Source: Advenella kashmirensis W13003 (GTDB taxonomy: Bacteria > Pseudomonadota > Gammaproteobacteria > Burkholderiales > Burkholderiaceae_B). From it: 64,000 bases of DNA. The stretch spans positions 1,111,825 through 1,175,824 of the forward strand of contig NZ_KI650979.1 of assembly GCF_000506985.1 (NCBI RefSeq), read 5' to 3'. Below the pieces are notes generated by a model. It was not told the origin of the DNA. It made no database searches and saw nothing but the letters and a program-made list of their open reading frames with translations. Position 1 is the stretch's first letter, and each line of letters begins with the position of its first letter. A program made the position numbers and the translations under genes. Below, one piece after another: positions 52,629 to 61,509 of the stretch.

Positions 52629-54134
52629 ATGGACTCAGTCAAAGAATTACTCAGCAGCCTGGGCATCGCACAGGCATCGGTAACAGGCGGTTCGCTGGCC
52701 GTCCACTCGCCTGTCGATGGTGCACGCATCGCCGACGTCGTAGAGCATACCGAAGCACAAACCTCCCAGGCCATTGACCGGGCCGGCCAGGCCCAGAAGG
52801 CCTGGCGCACGGTGCCGGCCCCCCGTCGCGGCGAGCTGATCCGGCTGCTGGGCGAAGAGCTGCGCGAGCACAAAGCCGCGCTGGGTCGCCTGGTGTCGGT
52901 CGAAGCCGGTAAAATCACCGCGGAAGGCGAAGGCGAAGTCCAGGAAATGATCGACATCTGCGATTTTGCTGTCGGTCTCTCGCGCCAGCTATATGGCCTG
53001 ACCATTGCTTCTGAACGTCCCGGCCACCGCATGATGGAAACCTGGCATCCGCTGGGTGTGGTGGGCGTGATTACCGCATTCAATTTCCCGGTGGCCGTGT
53101 GGTCATGGAACACCGCACTCGCCCTGGTCTGCGGCAATGCCGTGATCTGGAAACCGTCAGAGAAAACCCCGCTCACGGCGCTGGCCACGCAGGCCCTGTT
53201 TGAACGCGCACTCAAGCGCTTCGGCGAGGCGCCCGAACATCTGGCCCAACTGGTGATCGGCCAGCGTGACGTCGGCCAGGTTCTGGTCGACAGTCCCAAG
53301 GTCGCCCTGGTCTCGGCCACCGGCTCCACGCGTATGGGTCGCGAAGTGGGCCCGCGCGTTGCCGCGCGCTTTGGCCGCAGCCTGCTGGAGCTGGGGGGCA
53401 ACAACGCCATTATCGTCAGCCAGTCAGCCGATCTGGATTTGGCCGTACGCGGCATTCTGTTTGGCGCGATCGGCACTTGCGGCCAGCGCTGCACCTCCAC
53501 CCGCCGTATCATCGCTCACCGCGATATCGTCCAGGAACTGGCCAGCCGCCTGAAAAAAGCCTATGCGTCCGCTACCATCGGCAGCCCGCTGGAGGCCGGA
53601 ACCCTGGTGGGCCCGCTGATCGACAAGGCCGCCTTCGATGCCATGCAAAAGGCGCTGGCCAACGCGGTGCAACAAGGCGGCACCTTGACCGGCGGCGAAC
53701 GCACCCTGCAAGACCGCTATCCCGATGCCTTCTATGTCAAACCGGCTATTGTGGAAATGCCCGCGCAGACCGAAGTCGTGCGCCAGGAAACCTTCGCGCC
53801 GATTCTGTATATCATGAGCTACGAACAGTTCGAAGAGGCCGTCGACATGCAAAATGACGTGCCCCAGGGTCTGTCGTCTGCCATTTTCACCACCGACCTG
53901 CGCGAAGCCGAGCTGTTCATGTCGGCCAGCGGCTCCGATTGCGGCATTGCGAACGTCAATATCGGCACATCGGGTGCGGAAATCGGCGGTGCATTTGGCG
54001 GCGAGAAAGAAACCGGCGGTGGCCGCGAATCGGGCTCGGATGCATGGAAAGCTTACATGCGCCGCGCAACCAATACCGTAAACTATTCGCGCGAACTGCC
54101 GCTGGCTCAGGGCATCCGCTTCGGCGAAGGCTAA
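52629..54134 (+). CDS. Aldehyde dehydrogenase, ALDH7 (aminoadipate semialdehyde dehydrogenase) type
   Basis: NAD-dependent aldehyde dehydrogenase of 501 residues. WHPLGVVGVITAFNFPVAVW near residue 138 and NAVIWKPSEKTPLTALATQA near 170 form the cofactor site. The general base is in SLLELGGNNAIIVSQSADLD near 256 and the nucleophile in GAIGTCGQRCTSTRRIIAHR near 282. GGNNAI and GQRCTSTRR are ALDH7 (antiquitin/AmaB) features, so the substrate is probably alpha-aminoadipate semialdehyde of lysine breakdown. An aminoadipate-type aminotransferase gene follows, though an intrinsic terminator lies between the two. Confidence 0.9.
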   Translation: MDSVKELLSSLGIAQASVTGGSLAVHSPVDGARIADVVEHTEAQTSQAIDRAGQAQKAWRTVPAPRRGELIRLLGEELREHKAALGRLVSVEAGKITAEGEGEVQEMIDICDFAVGLSRQLYGLTIASERPGHRMMETWHPLGVVGVITAFNFPVAVWSWNTALALVCGNAVIWKPSEKTPLTALATQALFERALKRFGEAPEHLAQLVIGQRDVGQVLVDSPKVALVSATGSTRMGREVGPRVAARFGRSLLELGGNNAIIVSQSADLDLAVRGILFGAIGTCGQRCTSTRRIIAHRDIVQELASRLKKAYASATIGSPLEAGTLVGPLIDKAAFDAMQKALANAVQQGGTLTGGERTLQDRYPDAFYVKPAIVEMPAQTEVVRQETFAPILYIMSYEQFEEAVDMQNDVPQGLSSAIFTTDLREAELFMSASGSDCGIANVNIGTSGAEIGGAFGGEKETGGGRESGSDAWKAYMRRATNTVNYSRELPLAQGIRFGEG

Positions 54135-54148
54135 CAGCACGGCAGACG

Positions 54149-54176
54149 GGCCATTGCATTTGCAATGGCCTTTTTT
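54149..54176 (+). terminator. Intrinsic terminator after the ALDH7-type gene
   Basis: A perfect 9-bp stem ggccattgc / gcaatggcc (54149-54157 and 54162-54170) with loop attt is followed by six T (54171-54176). It lies 15 bases after the ALDH7 stop codon and only 15 bases before the next start codon. It should end most transcripts, so the aminotransferase gene needs readthrough or an internal promoter. Confidence 0.9.
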
Positions 54177-54191
54177 ACAGCGAGCGATTTC

Positions 54192-55403
54192 ATGGCATTT
54201 ACCTTCCGCTTTGCAGACCCGTTTGCCCAAGTGCAGGGCTCACCGATTCGCGAACTGTTCCGCTATCTGTCGCAACCGGGCATGATCTCTTTTGCCGGCG
54301 GCTACCCCGCCCCCGAGCTATTTGACGTCACCGGCCTGCAGGCCTCGTTCAATGCCATCACGGCCGCACCCGGCGCAACATTGTCCTATGGCGCAACCGA
54401 AGGCTGGCCCGCCCTGCGCGAATCGTTCGCGCGAATGAGCACGGCGCGCGCCATCCCGACCCAGGCAGAGCAACTGGTTGTCACCAGCGGCTCCCAGCAG
54501 GGCTTCGACCTCTTGCTTCGCGCCTTCATTCAGCCGGGCGATACGGTGGTGGTCGAGCGTCCCACTTACCCTGCGGCATTGCAGGGCCTGCGCCTGGCGG
54601 GTGCACGCATCGTGACGGTCGCCAGCGACGCCCACGGGCCGGATCTGACCGAAATGGCAACGGTGTTGCAGCAACATCATCCCAAACTGCTCTACCTGGT
54701 ACCCACCTTCGCCAATCCAACCGGCGCGACCATGGATCTTGCCCGTCGACACCAGCTGCTCACGCTCCTGTCGGACACATCCTGCGTCCTCATCGAAGAT
54801 GATCCCTACGGCGAGCTGCGTTTCGAAGGAGAGCAGGTGCCTGCGCTTGCGGCGCTGGCCCGCGACACACGGGTAGCCGACCAGATCGTGTATTTGTCCA
54901 GCCTGTCGAAAACGGTCGCCCCCGGTTTGCGCATGGGGTGGATGCGGGCGCACCCCGAGATCCTGCGACGCTGCGTGCTGGCAAAACAGGTTGATGACCT
55001 GTGCTCCGCACCCTATTTGCAGGCCGTCGCAGCGCACTATCTGGACTCGGGCCGCTATGAGGCGCATTTGCCTGCTATTGCCGCGTCCTATGGCGAGCGC
55101 GCCCGCCTTATGATGGCCACGCTCAGACAACATTTTGGCGATACGCTAACGCTGCTTGCGCCCGAAGGCGGTATGTTTCTGTGGGGACGCTTGCAGGACG
55201 ACCTGGATGCCACGGCGCTTTTGCCGCTGGCCATTGAAGAAAATGTGATGTTCGTACCCGGCAGCGCCTTTTACGCAGCCCAGCCGGACCCTCAGGCATT
55301 CAGATTGAGTTTTACTATGAGCACAACCGAACAGATCGTCCAGGGCTGCGAACGCCTGTACCGGGCGGCACGACGGCTGCGCCAGACACCCAGTGGCCTT
55401 TAG
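54192..55403 (+). CDS. PLP-dependent aminotransferase, 2-aminoadipate transaminase (LysN) type
   Basis: Fold-type I aminotransferase related to LysN and the aminotransferase half of MocR proteins. The ATG at 54192 (MAFTFRFADPFAQVQGSPIR) is chosen since the longer frame starts inside the terminator; the product has 403 residues. ELFRYLSQPGMISFAGGYPA near residue 18, SYGATEGWPALRESFARM near 63, VTSGSQQGFDLLLRAFIQPG near 95, LLYLVPTFANPTGATMDLAR near 165 and the PLP Lys in YLSSLSKTVAPGLRMGWMRA near 235 are present. No N-terminal winged helix occurs, so it is an enzyme and not a regulator. With the ALDH7-type gene it may act in lysine breakdown via aminoadipate. Confidence 0.9.
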   Translation: MAFTFRFADPFAQVQGSPIRELFRYLSQPGMISFAGGYPAPELFDVTGLQASFNAITAAPGATLSYGATEGWPALRESFARMSTARAIPTQAEQLVVTSGSQQGFDLLLRAFIQPGDTVVVERPTYPAALQGLRLAGARIVTVASDAHGPDLTEMATVLQQHHPKLLYLVPTFANPTGATMDLARRHQLLTLLSDTSCVLIEDDPYGELRFEGEQVPALAALARDTRVADQIVYLSSLSKTVAPGLRMGWMRAHPEILRRCVLAKQVDDLCSAPYLQAVAAHYLDSGRYEAHLPAIAASYGERARLMMATLRQHFGDTLTLLAPEGGMFLWGRLQDDLDATALLPLAIEENVMFVPGSAFYAAQPDPQAFRLSFTMSTTEQIVQGCERLYRAARRLRQTPSGL

Positions 55404-55467
55404 ACAGAGAAATGTCCAAAGTGCCCAGACAGCCGGTGTCGCATCGTGGCGGTCAACGGCAAACCGA

Positions 55468-56997
55468 TCACTCGCCGGGTATTTCCGGGTCCGATTTGTC
55501 ACCCGCCAGCCCCGCCAGGCGGTGCACGTCCACCTCAGTATTGAGCGGCTGCAGGGTCGGCATACTCCTGGCGGCCTTGGCCGATAAGGTCTGGAAACGG
55601 TCCACTTTGCCCGTCAACCCCTGGTTGCCTGCAAAGCTGCGCACCACGGCATTGTAATGCGTGCTGAGCGTGCCGATCGTACCACCCAGTTTACCCAGGT
55701 GTTCGGCCACCCGCGCCACCTGATTATAGACATCTGTAGCTCGCTCTCCAATCGCCTGGGCCTGTTCATTGCTGTCGGCCATCATCCATAAGTACGACAC
55801 GGTACGTAAAATCGGCATGAGCGTCGTATGCGAGACCAGAATCACGCCACGTTCGTAACCATACTGGAAAATATTACGAGTGTGCCGCAACGCTTCGATA
55901 TAAGCGCCCTCGACCGGCATGAACATCAGCACGAAACCCGGGCTGTTCATGCCGTCCAGCGCGGTATAGTCCTTGGCCGATAGCTGGTCGATATGGGTAC
56001 GCACCGCCTGCAGGTGAGCGTCCAGAAACCCTTGCCTTGCCTCATCTTCGGTGGCGTTGACTGCCTGCTCGTACGAGATCAGTGAAACCTTGCTGTCCAG
56101 GACGATTTTCTTGCCATCCGGCAAAAACACAATGAAATCAGGATAGTTGGCACGACCATCTTCACTGCGAAACAACACCTGCGTGTCGAAATGCGTACCT
56201 TTGTGCAGTCCGGCCGCTTCCAGCGCGCTCTCCAGCTGCATCTCGCCCCAGTTGCCCAGGGCCTTTTTATCGCCCTTCAGGGCTCGTGCGAGCGCCTGTG
56301 CATCGTGGGTCATTTTCAGGCCCATATCCATGAGCTGGCCGATCTGCGAGCGCAACATGCTGTGGCCCTGCAAAGACTGATCGTGCACCTCGTTCACCCG
56401 GCTCTGAAAGCGGTCGATCTGTTCGCGCAAGGGTTGCAGCAAACTCTCGATGGACTGGCGACTATTACGAGAAAAGGTCTGCTCTTTTTCCTCGAAAATG
56501 CGCGTCGCCAGATTGCGAAACTCCGTGCTCAACTGTTCACGGGAAGTGTCAAACTGCGCCCGCATGGCGTCAAGACTTTGCGACTTATAGGCATAGTCTG
56601 CCTGCAGCGAGACGTGCTGTTTTTCAAGCGCGTTACGGGCGGCTTCAAGTTCGCGCAGTCGCGATTCAAGCTGGACCATGCGTTCGTTCTGCCGGTCGTT
56701 CAACTGCTGGATATGGACGGCATCGCTGCGGGCAGCTGCCAGCTGGCCGGCCAGATTGTCTTTCTGCTCGTCCAGTTCCCTATATTGCAGTTGCAATTGT
56801 TCGTGGCGCTGCTGCTCTTCTTCGCGCAACCGGTCCCGTTCAATGAGCAGATCCTGCAGTCCGGCCGCCCGCGCGCGCGAGGTGGCCAGGCGATAATTCA
56901 TGAACAGGGCGCATAGTACCAGGCCGACCACACAGCCTGCCACGACCAGCATCCATAAAGCGGGCTGGGTCTGTAAAGCCGTTAAAACGTCGTTCAT
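55468..56997 (-). CDS. rmuC: DNA recombination protein RmuC
   Basis: Inner-membrane anchored protein with a PD-(D/E)XK-type nuclease fold that limits inversions between short repeats. The ATG at 56997 has GGAGCG upstream and gives 509 residues. A single membrane segment spans about residues 12-35 (LWMLVVAGCVVGLVLCALFM). A long coiled coil covers about 40-200. The RmuC domain holds GNWGEMQLESALEAAGLHKG near 245, YPDFIVFLPDGKKIVLDSKV near 285 with the catalytic-type residues, and FVLMFMPVEGAYIEALRHTR near 355. It stands alone, convergent with the aminotransferase gene. Confidence 0.95.
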   Translation of the reverse strand: MNDVLTALQTQPALWMLVVAGCVVGLVLCALFMNYRLATSRARAAGLQDLLIERDRLREEEQQRHEQLQLQYRELDEQKDNLAGQLAAARSDAVHIQQLNDRQNERMVQLESRLRELEAARNALEKQHVSLQADYAYKSQSLDAMRAQFDTSREQLSTEFRNLATRIFEEKEQTFSRNSRQSIESLLQPLREQIDRFQSRVNEVHDQSLQGHSMLRSQIGQLMDMGLKMTHDAQALARALKGDKKALGNWGEMQLESALEAAGLHKGTHFDTQVLFRSEDGRANYPDFIVFLPDGKKIVLDSKVSLISYEQAVNATEDEARQGFLDAHLQAVRTHIDQLSAKDYTALDGMNSPGFVLMFMPVEGAYIEALRHTRNIFQYGYERGVILVSHTTLMPILRTVSYLWMMADSNEQAQAIGERATDVYNQVARVAEHLGKLGGTIGTLSTHYNAVVRSFAGNQGLTGKVDRFQTLSAKAARSMPTLQPLNTEVDVHRLAGLAGDKSDPEIPGE

Positions 56998-57238
56998 GGG
57001 TGCGCTCCACTGACACGTCGAATGCGCCCGACACCTGAAGGTGCCCAAGGCGCATTAACAACACAGTCGAGACTGGCAAAGACAGCAGACAGAAGCATAA
57101 TGCAGTATTTCCTAAATCTGCCCGGTCATCGGGCATGCATGCATTCTATCGCAAACCGCTTGAATCATGCCATTGCCGGGCATTGCGGCGCCCGTACAGA
57201 GTGGCAGCAACGCAAAGACAACGATTTATGTACTGAAT

Positions 57239-58807
57239 CTACAACTGCCTGCGCTGCATCTGATCGGCAATGTACTCGGCCTGGCGGATTGCCAGGGAAA
57301 CAATGGTCAATGTCGGGTTCTCGGTTGCCCCTGTCGTAAACTGGCTGCCGTCAGAAATAAACAGATTGGCAATATCATGCGCCTGCCCGTGTTTATTACA
57401 AACGCCATCATCTGCCCGGGCGCTCATGCGACAGGTCCCCAGGTTATGTGTTGATGGATACGGCGGTGTGCGAAACGCCTTGCGCGCGCCCGCAGCCTCA
57501 TACATCGCAATACTTTGTTTGAAAGCATGCTCTCGCATGGCTTCGTCATTGGGGTGGTCGTCAAAATGCACATTGGCCACAGCCAGACCGTGCTGATCCT
57601 TCGCGTCGCTGTTCAAGGTGATGCGATTGCTTTCGCGCGGCATGTCTTCACCCACAATCCACAGGCCGGCAGTACGCGTGTAGGCATCCATATAGGAAGC
57701 AAAGTCACTGCCCCACCCGCCGGGATTCAGAAACGCGGCATAGAACGGCAGGCCAAGGGCGATGGTCTCCAGCTCATAACCGCCGACAAAACCACGTTTG
57801 TCATTATGTTCCGCTTCGTCCTGCACAATGCCGGCCATGGTCGTTCCGCGATAGAAATGCACCGGCTCATCAAACACGGCATAGACCGATCCCGTAGTAT
57901 GACGCAGGTAATTTCGCCCTACCTGACCCGAACTGTTTGCCAGCCCGTCCGGATATTTTGAGGATTCGGAAAGCAAAAGCAGGCGCGGTGATTCGATCGA
58001 ATTGCCGGCAACACAGACAACACGTGCTGCCTGGCGCTGCTCCTTGCCATCCCTGTCAAAATACACTACACCAGTTACTTTGCCGGCCTTGTCATGCTCG
58101 ATGCGCGCCACATGACACTCGGCTCGCAAATCCAGCTTACCGGTTTTTTCAGCCTGCGGGATTTCCGTATACAGGGTCGACCACTTCGCGCCCATCTTGC
58201 AGCCCTGGAAGCAGAAGCCCTGCTGAATACAGGCGCCGCGACCGTCCCGTGCCCGGCTGTTGATCGCCATGTGACCGGTACTGATTTTTTTGTATCCGAG
58301 ACGCGAGGCGCCGTTATACATGATCTTGAAGTTATTGTTGCCGGGCAGGCCGGGTACGCCATTGGTGCGCGTAACGCCCATTTTGTTTTCAGCCCGCGCG
58401 TAATAGGGTTCCATCTCTTTGAGCGTAATCGGCCAGTCCAGCAAATTGGCATCCTTGACTTCGCCATAGTGGGTACGGGCACGGAATTCGTGCTCCTGAA
58501 AGCGCAGCGATGCCCCCGCCCAATGGGTGGTCGTGCCGCCCACTGTCTTGCATATCCATGCCGGCAGATTCGGAAAGTCCTTGGTAATGCGCCAGGAGCC
58601 CGATGTAGTACGCTTGTCCAGCCACGCCAGCTGGCTGAATGACTTCCATTCATCCTGAATGAAGGTCTCGGTACTCTGACGCGCGCCGGCCTCCAGAATG
58701 ACAACCTTCACCCCTTTCTGACACAATTCGTTGGCCAGCGTACCTCCGCCTGCGCCCGAACCGATAATGACGACCACGCTGTCGTCGGTATGATCAAATT
58801 TTGCCAT
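57239..58807 (-). CDS. GMC-family FAD oxidoreductase, gluconate 2-dehydrogenase large-subunit type
   Basis: Flavin-dependent alcohol/sugar dehydrogenase of 522 residues. The dinucleotide motif VVVIIGSGAGGGTLANELCQ lies near residue 11. CKTVGGTTTHWAGASLRFQE near 84 is the FAD-contact segment of membrane-bound GMC dehydrogenases, and ACIQQGFCFQGCKMGAKWST near 197 is a Cys-rich loop. The C-terminal catalytic region shows PYPSTHNLGTCRMSARADDG near 450 and SQFTTGATENPTLTIVSLAI near 487. It follows the small Tat-targeted subunit gene by 48 bases. Related enzymes pass electrons to a cytochrome c subunit, but no such gene is adjacent here. Confidence 0.92.
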   Translation of the reverse strand: MAKFDHTDDSVVVIIGSGAGGGTLANELCQKGVKVVILEAGARQSTETFIQDEWKSFSQLAWLDKRTTSGSWRITKDFPNLPAWICKTVGGTTTHWAGASLRFQEHEFRARTHYGEVKDANLLDWPITLKEMEPYYARAENKMGVTRTNGVPGLPGNNNFKIMYNGASRLGYKKISTGHMAINSRARDGRGACIQQGFCFQGCKMGAKWSTLYTEIPQAEKTGKLDLRAECHVARIEHDKAGKVTGVVYFDRDGKEQRQAARVVCVAGNSIESPRLLLLSESSKYPDGLANSSGQVGRNYLRHTTGSVYAVFDEPVHFYRGTTMAGIVQDEAEHNDKRGFVGGYELETIALGLPFYAAFLNPGGWGSDFASYMDAYTRTAGLWIVGEDMPRESNRITLNSDAKDQHGLAVANVHFDDHPNDEAMREHAFKQSIAMYEAAGARKAFRTPPYPSTHNLGTCRMSARADDGVCNKHGQAHDIANLFISDGSQFTTGATENPTLTIVSLAIRQAEYIADQMQRRQL

Positions 58808-58855
58808 GTTGCCTGTCTCCCTGTTCCAATCCTGATGCCTGCCTGAGCCGGTCGA

Positions 58856-59437
58856 TTATGATTTCATTGACGGACTTGCCTGTTCCGGCGGGTCGGGCAG
58901 CCAGTGCAGATCATTGAATCCACGCGCCAGGTAGCCGCCCCTGCTCCACACTTCCCCCTCATAGCCGAAATGCCGGTAGGCCATATCATTGTCATAAATA
59001 GAGGTAACACACTGTCCGCGTACCGCCTGAAAAAACGATTCGCCCTCTATCTGCCTGAGCAGTTCCGTCTGCTTTTCCAGCGGCAGCCTGGCAAAGGTGC
59101 CGCCGGCCTGGCGATTCAGTCCCTGGATCCCCTCGGTCAACAGCGCAGCCTGCTTGCTATCGCCCATTTGCACATCGATATCTTTCACCAGGATCGCGTA
59201 GACCGCATCCGGCAGATCCTTGTGCGGATAGAGCGCCTTACCCATCGCCAAAATCGTCTCTGCCTGCCTCTGATTCAGATGAGTGGTCGCCAGCGCCCAG
59301 GCACGTGACGGGGCGAAGGCAGCCAGCGTCGTGCCGATAGCCAGCGTTCCGCTCAGCACGGCGGCTGCGCCCAGAAACCGGCGCCGCGACAATCCGGTAC
59401 AGGACTTAATGTGGTGTCGTATGATGGGTGTGTCCAT
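58856..59437 (-). CDS. Gluconate 2-dehydrogenase subunit 3 family protein, Tat-exported
   Basis: Small subunit partner of the GMC oxidoreductase, 193 residues. A twin-arginine signal is clear: SRRRFLGAAAVLSGTLAIGT near residues 17-36, with cleavage near the AWA motif at 48-50. The mature part has MGKALYPHKDLPDAVYAILV near 66 and GTFARLPLEKQTELLRQIEG near 112, typical of this family. The large subunit has no signal of its own and is presumably carried across the membrane by this protein, as in related complexes. The gene directly precedes the large-subunit gene. Confidence 0.9.
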   Translation of the reverse strand: MDTPIIRHHIKSCTGLSRRRFLGAAAVLSGTLAIGTTLAAFAPSRAWALATTHLNQRQAETILAMGKALYPHKDLPDAVYAILVKDIDVQMGDSKQAALLTEGIQGLNRQAGGTFARLPLEKQTELLRQIEGESFFQAVRGQCVTSIYDNDMAYRHFGYEGEVWSRGGYLARGFNDLHWLPDPPEQASPSMKS

Positions 59438-59570
59438 GTGTCCTCCTGCAAGCTGTCACAATTTGTCTGTATCGAGGCAGGCGATGCGCCCTTCCCGCTT
59501 TTTCTGTTACGTGACTATTATGTGCCTTGCCTGATGGAGCAGGTAACATCCGTGTACTACATGGATAGAG

Positions 59571-59594
59571 GAAAACCCGAGTATGCGTCGGGTT
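59571..59594 (-). terminator. Possible terminator after the RHH gene
   Basis: On the minus strand a 7-bp stem (arms 59588-59594 and 59574-59580, aacccga) with a seven-base loop is followed by ttttcctc. The stem is moderate and the T-run short, so termination may be partial. It lies about 50 bases after the RHH gene stop codon. Confidence 0.45.
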
Positions 59595-59641
59595 TATGTG
59601 TGAGATGTAACAATCTTGCCGGTGCCCGGGTAGCCCGCAAG

Positions 59642-59992
59642 TTAGCTGACCAGGGCGATCTTGTTATGTGCTGCAGAAGAATTGAGGCCTGGACAGGCCG
59701 GGTCCAGCGACGGTTGCACATCTGCGCCGCCATAGCGCACGGCCTGATAGCGCATACAGGTCACACGCAGGAAGGAGGTAAAGTTGGTCGCTTCACCGCG
59801 GTACGCATATACCTCGTCGTAAAGCCTGGCAATCAGCTGGTTGGTGGTGGTGCCATCGCGCCGTGCCAGTTCGGCCAGCACCTCCCAGAACATATTTTCC
59901 AGCTTGATACTGGTCACCACCTTGGCAATGCGTACCGACCGGCTGCGGCATTCGTACATGATGGGATCCGTATGGGAATAAATGCTGCACAT
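59642..59992 (-). CDS. Ribbon-helix-helix domain protein (RHH_4 type)
   Basis: Small protein of 116 residues with an AGGAG ribosome binding site just upstream of 59992. Residues about 15-85 fit a ribbon-helix-helix fold of the aryl-sulfate-sulfotransferase-associated (RHH_4) group: SRSVRIAKVVTSIKLENMFW then EVLAELARRDGTTTNQLIAR and GEATNFTSFLRVTCMRYQAV. The last 30 residues are low complexity. RHH proteins usually bind DNA as dimers; this branch is poorly characterised. The gene stands alone between the GMC oxidase pair and gloA, both on the same strand. Confidence 0.8.
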   Translation of the reverse strand: MCSIYSHTDPIMYECRSRSVRIAKVVTSIKLENMFWEVLAELARRDGTTTNQLIARLYDEVYAYRGEATNFTSFLRVTCMRYQAVRYGGADVQPSLDPACPGLNSSAAHNKIALVS

Positions 59993-60065
59993 AGTGTCTC
60001 CTGCTTAATGAAGCGAATTCGACGATTCGATAGTACCACTTTGCTTCGGCATATGCAGGCCAGCC

Positions 60066-60461
60066 TTATTGATAATGCCCATGCCTTTGCAGCACTTCTA
60101 TTTTGTAGCCATCGGGGTCCAAAATAAAAAAGAAGGTGGCCAGCAAGGTATCGCCTTCGCGAAAAGACTTGATATCAAGCGGCGACAGGCCTGCCTGTTT
60201 GAGCCGGGCGTGTTCAGCCTGTATATCGTCCACACAGATCGCCACATGGCCATACCCATCGCCATGGGTATACGGTTCCTGGCGATCCTTGTTCCAGGTC
60301 AGCTCAATCTCCATATCGTTTTCTGCGTTACGCAGATAGGACAGGGTGAAATCAGGGAAGTCCAGCTCGTGGGATGGCGCCAGGCCGAAAGCGGTTTGAT
60401 AGAATGCCTTGGATGCTGCCAGATCAAGACAGCGCAGCATGACATGGATGACTTTTGCCAT
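60066..60461 (-). CDS. gloA: Lactoylglutathione lyase (glyoxalase I), VOC family
   Basis: Metal-dependent enzyme that converts the methylglyoxal-glutathione adduct to S-lactoylglutathione. The 131-residue product has the two betaalphabetabetabeta units of glyoxalase I. Likely metal ligands are His6 in AKVIHVMLRC, a Glu in MEIELTWNKD near 54, a His in GDGYGHVAICVDDI near 71-73 and a Glu in GYKIEVLQRH near 125, matching the E. coli GloA set. FYQTAFGLAPSHELDFPDF near 20 is typical. It is monocistronic; the 240 bases between it and metQ hold nothing I can support. Confidence 0.9.
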   Translation of the reverse strand: MAKVIHVMLRCLDLAASKAFYQTAFGLAPSHELDFPDFTLSYLRNAENDMEIELTWNKDRQEPYTHGDGYGHVAICVDDIQAEHARLKQAGLSPLDIKSFREGDTLLATFFFILDPDGYKIEVLQRHGHYQ

Positions 60462-60702
60462 GTTGTATTCCCCTTATTGATAAACTCGCGTACAGACATC
60501 CCGCAATAGCGCGATCGCCGCAGCAGGATGCGGTTTGATTATGCCCAGGAGTCATGCAACAGGGGTAACAGCGGATTACTACAGAACAGATGATGACTGA
60601 AGGCCGACGGCAGAGGCTGCCGCGGTCAGCATGTGCGACGCGAGGCAAGCCGGCCCTGCACAACGCAAAACCGGCTCCGCCAGGCGCAGTCAGCCTGCTT
60701 TA

Positions 60703-61491
60703 TTAAAACGCAGGAACAATCGCGCCTTTGTATTTTTCTTCGATGAATTTTTTCACATCATCGGTTTGCAACGCCTTGATCAGCTTCTGCACGGCAGGTG
60801 ATTTGGCCTTCTCTTCTGTCGTTGCAACCAGATTGGCGTAGGGAGAATCCGCCCCTTCGATGAACAACGCATCTTTGGTCGGGTTCAGACCGGCTTCCAG
60901 CGCATAGTTGGTATTAATCAGCGCCAGATCAACATCATCCAGCACGCGCGGCAGTGTAGCGGCTTCCAGCTCCTTGAATTCCAGTTTTTGGGGGTTCTCG
61001 CTCACATCGCGGGCGGTTGCCAGCAGATTGCTCGGGTCTTTCAGTTTGATCAGACCCTCTTTTTGCAACAGCAGCAGCGCCCGGGCGCCATTGGACGGGT
61101 CATTGGGAATGGCAACAGTAGAACCGTCTTTCAGTTCGGAAATGCTTTTGATTTTCTTGGAGTAAGCGCCAAACGGCTCAACGTGAACCAGGCCGACAGA
61201 AACCAGCTTCGTTCCCTTTTCCTTGTTGAAGGTATCCAAATACGGTTTGTGCTGGAAGAAGTTGGCATCGATCTGATTATCGGCAACCTGCTGGTTGGGC
61301 TGAACGTAATCGGTAAAGACTTTGATTGTCAGGTCAACGCCTTCCTTGGCCAGCGCAGGCTTGATGTGTTCAAGAATCTCTGCGTGCGGCACAGGCGTGG
61401 CGGCAACGCTCAGTTTTTCATTGGCAATGGCCGACAGGCTGACCAGGGAGCTGGCAACCAGCAGACCGCCCAGAATGTGCTTTAAATTCAT
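60703..61491 (-). CDS. metQ: Methionine ABC transporter substrate-binding protein MetQ
   Basis: Periplasmic D/L-methionine-binding protein of the NlpA family. The ATG at 61491 has GGAG eight bases upstream and gives 262 residues; a TTG two codons earlier is less likely. The signal peptide (MNLKHILGGLLVASSLVSLS) ends near SAIANEK without a lipobox Cys, unlike E. coli MetQ, so it is probably soluble. Features include VAATPVPHAEILEHIKPALA near residue 28, VDLTIKVFTDYVQPNQQVAD near 50, and DANFFQHKPYLDTFNKEKG near 74, and a NTNYALEAGL segment near 193. It is the third gene of metNIQ. Confidence 0.94.
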   Translation of the reverse strand: MNLKHILGGLLVASSLVSLSAIANEKLSVAATPVPHAEILEHIKPALAKEGVDLTIKVFTDYVQPNQQVADNQIDANFFQHKPYLDTFNKEKGTKLVSVGLVHVEPFGAYSKKIKSISELKDGSTVAIPNDPSNGARALLLLQKEGLIKLKDPSNLLATARDVSENPQKLEFKELEAATLPRVLDDVDLALINTNYALEAGLNPTKDALFIEGADSPYANLVATTEEKAKSPAVQKLIKALQTDDVKKFIEEKYKGAIVPAF

Positions 61492-61509
61492 TTGCAATAC
61501 TCCTTATTG

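Noticed and set aside
54192..55403. MocR-type transcription factor
   Set aside because: The protein starts directly with the aminotransferase domain and has no N-terminal winged helix-turn-helix.
59411..60127. Plus-strand open frame of 238 codons over the RHH and gloA genes
   Set aside because: Antisense to two supported minus-strand genes; its protein shows no family resemblance and no good ribosome binding site.
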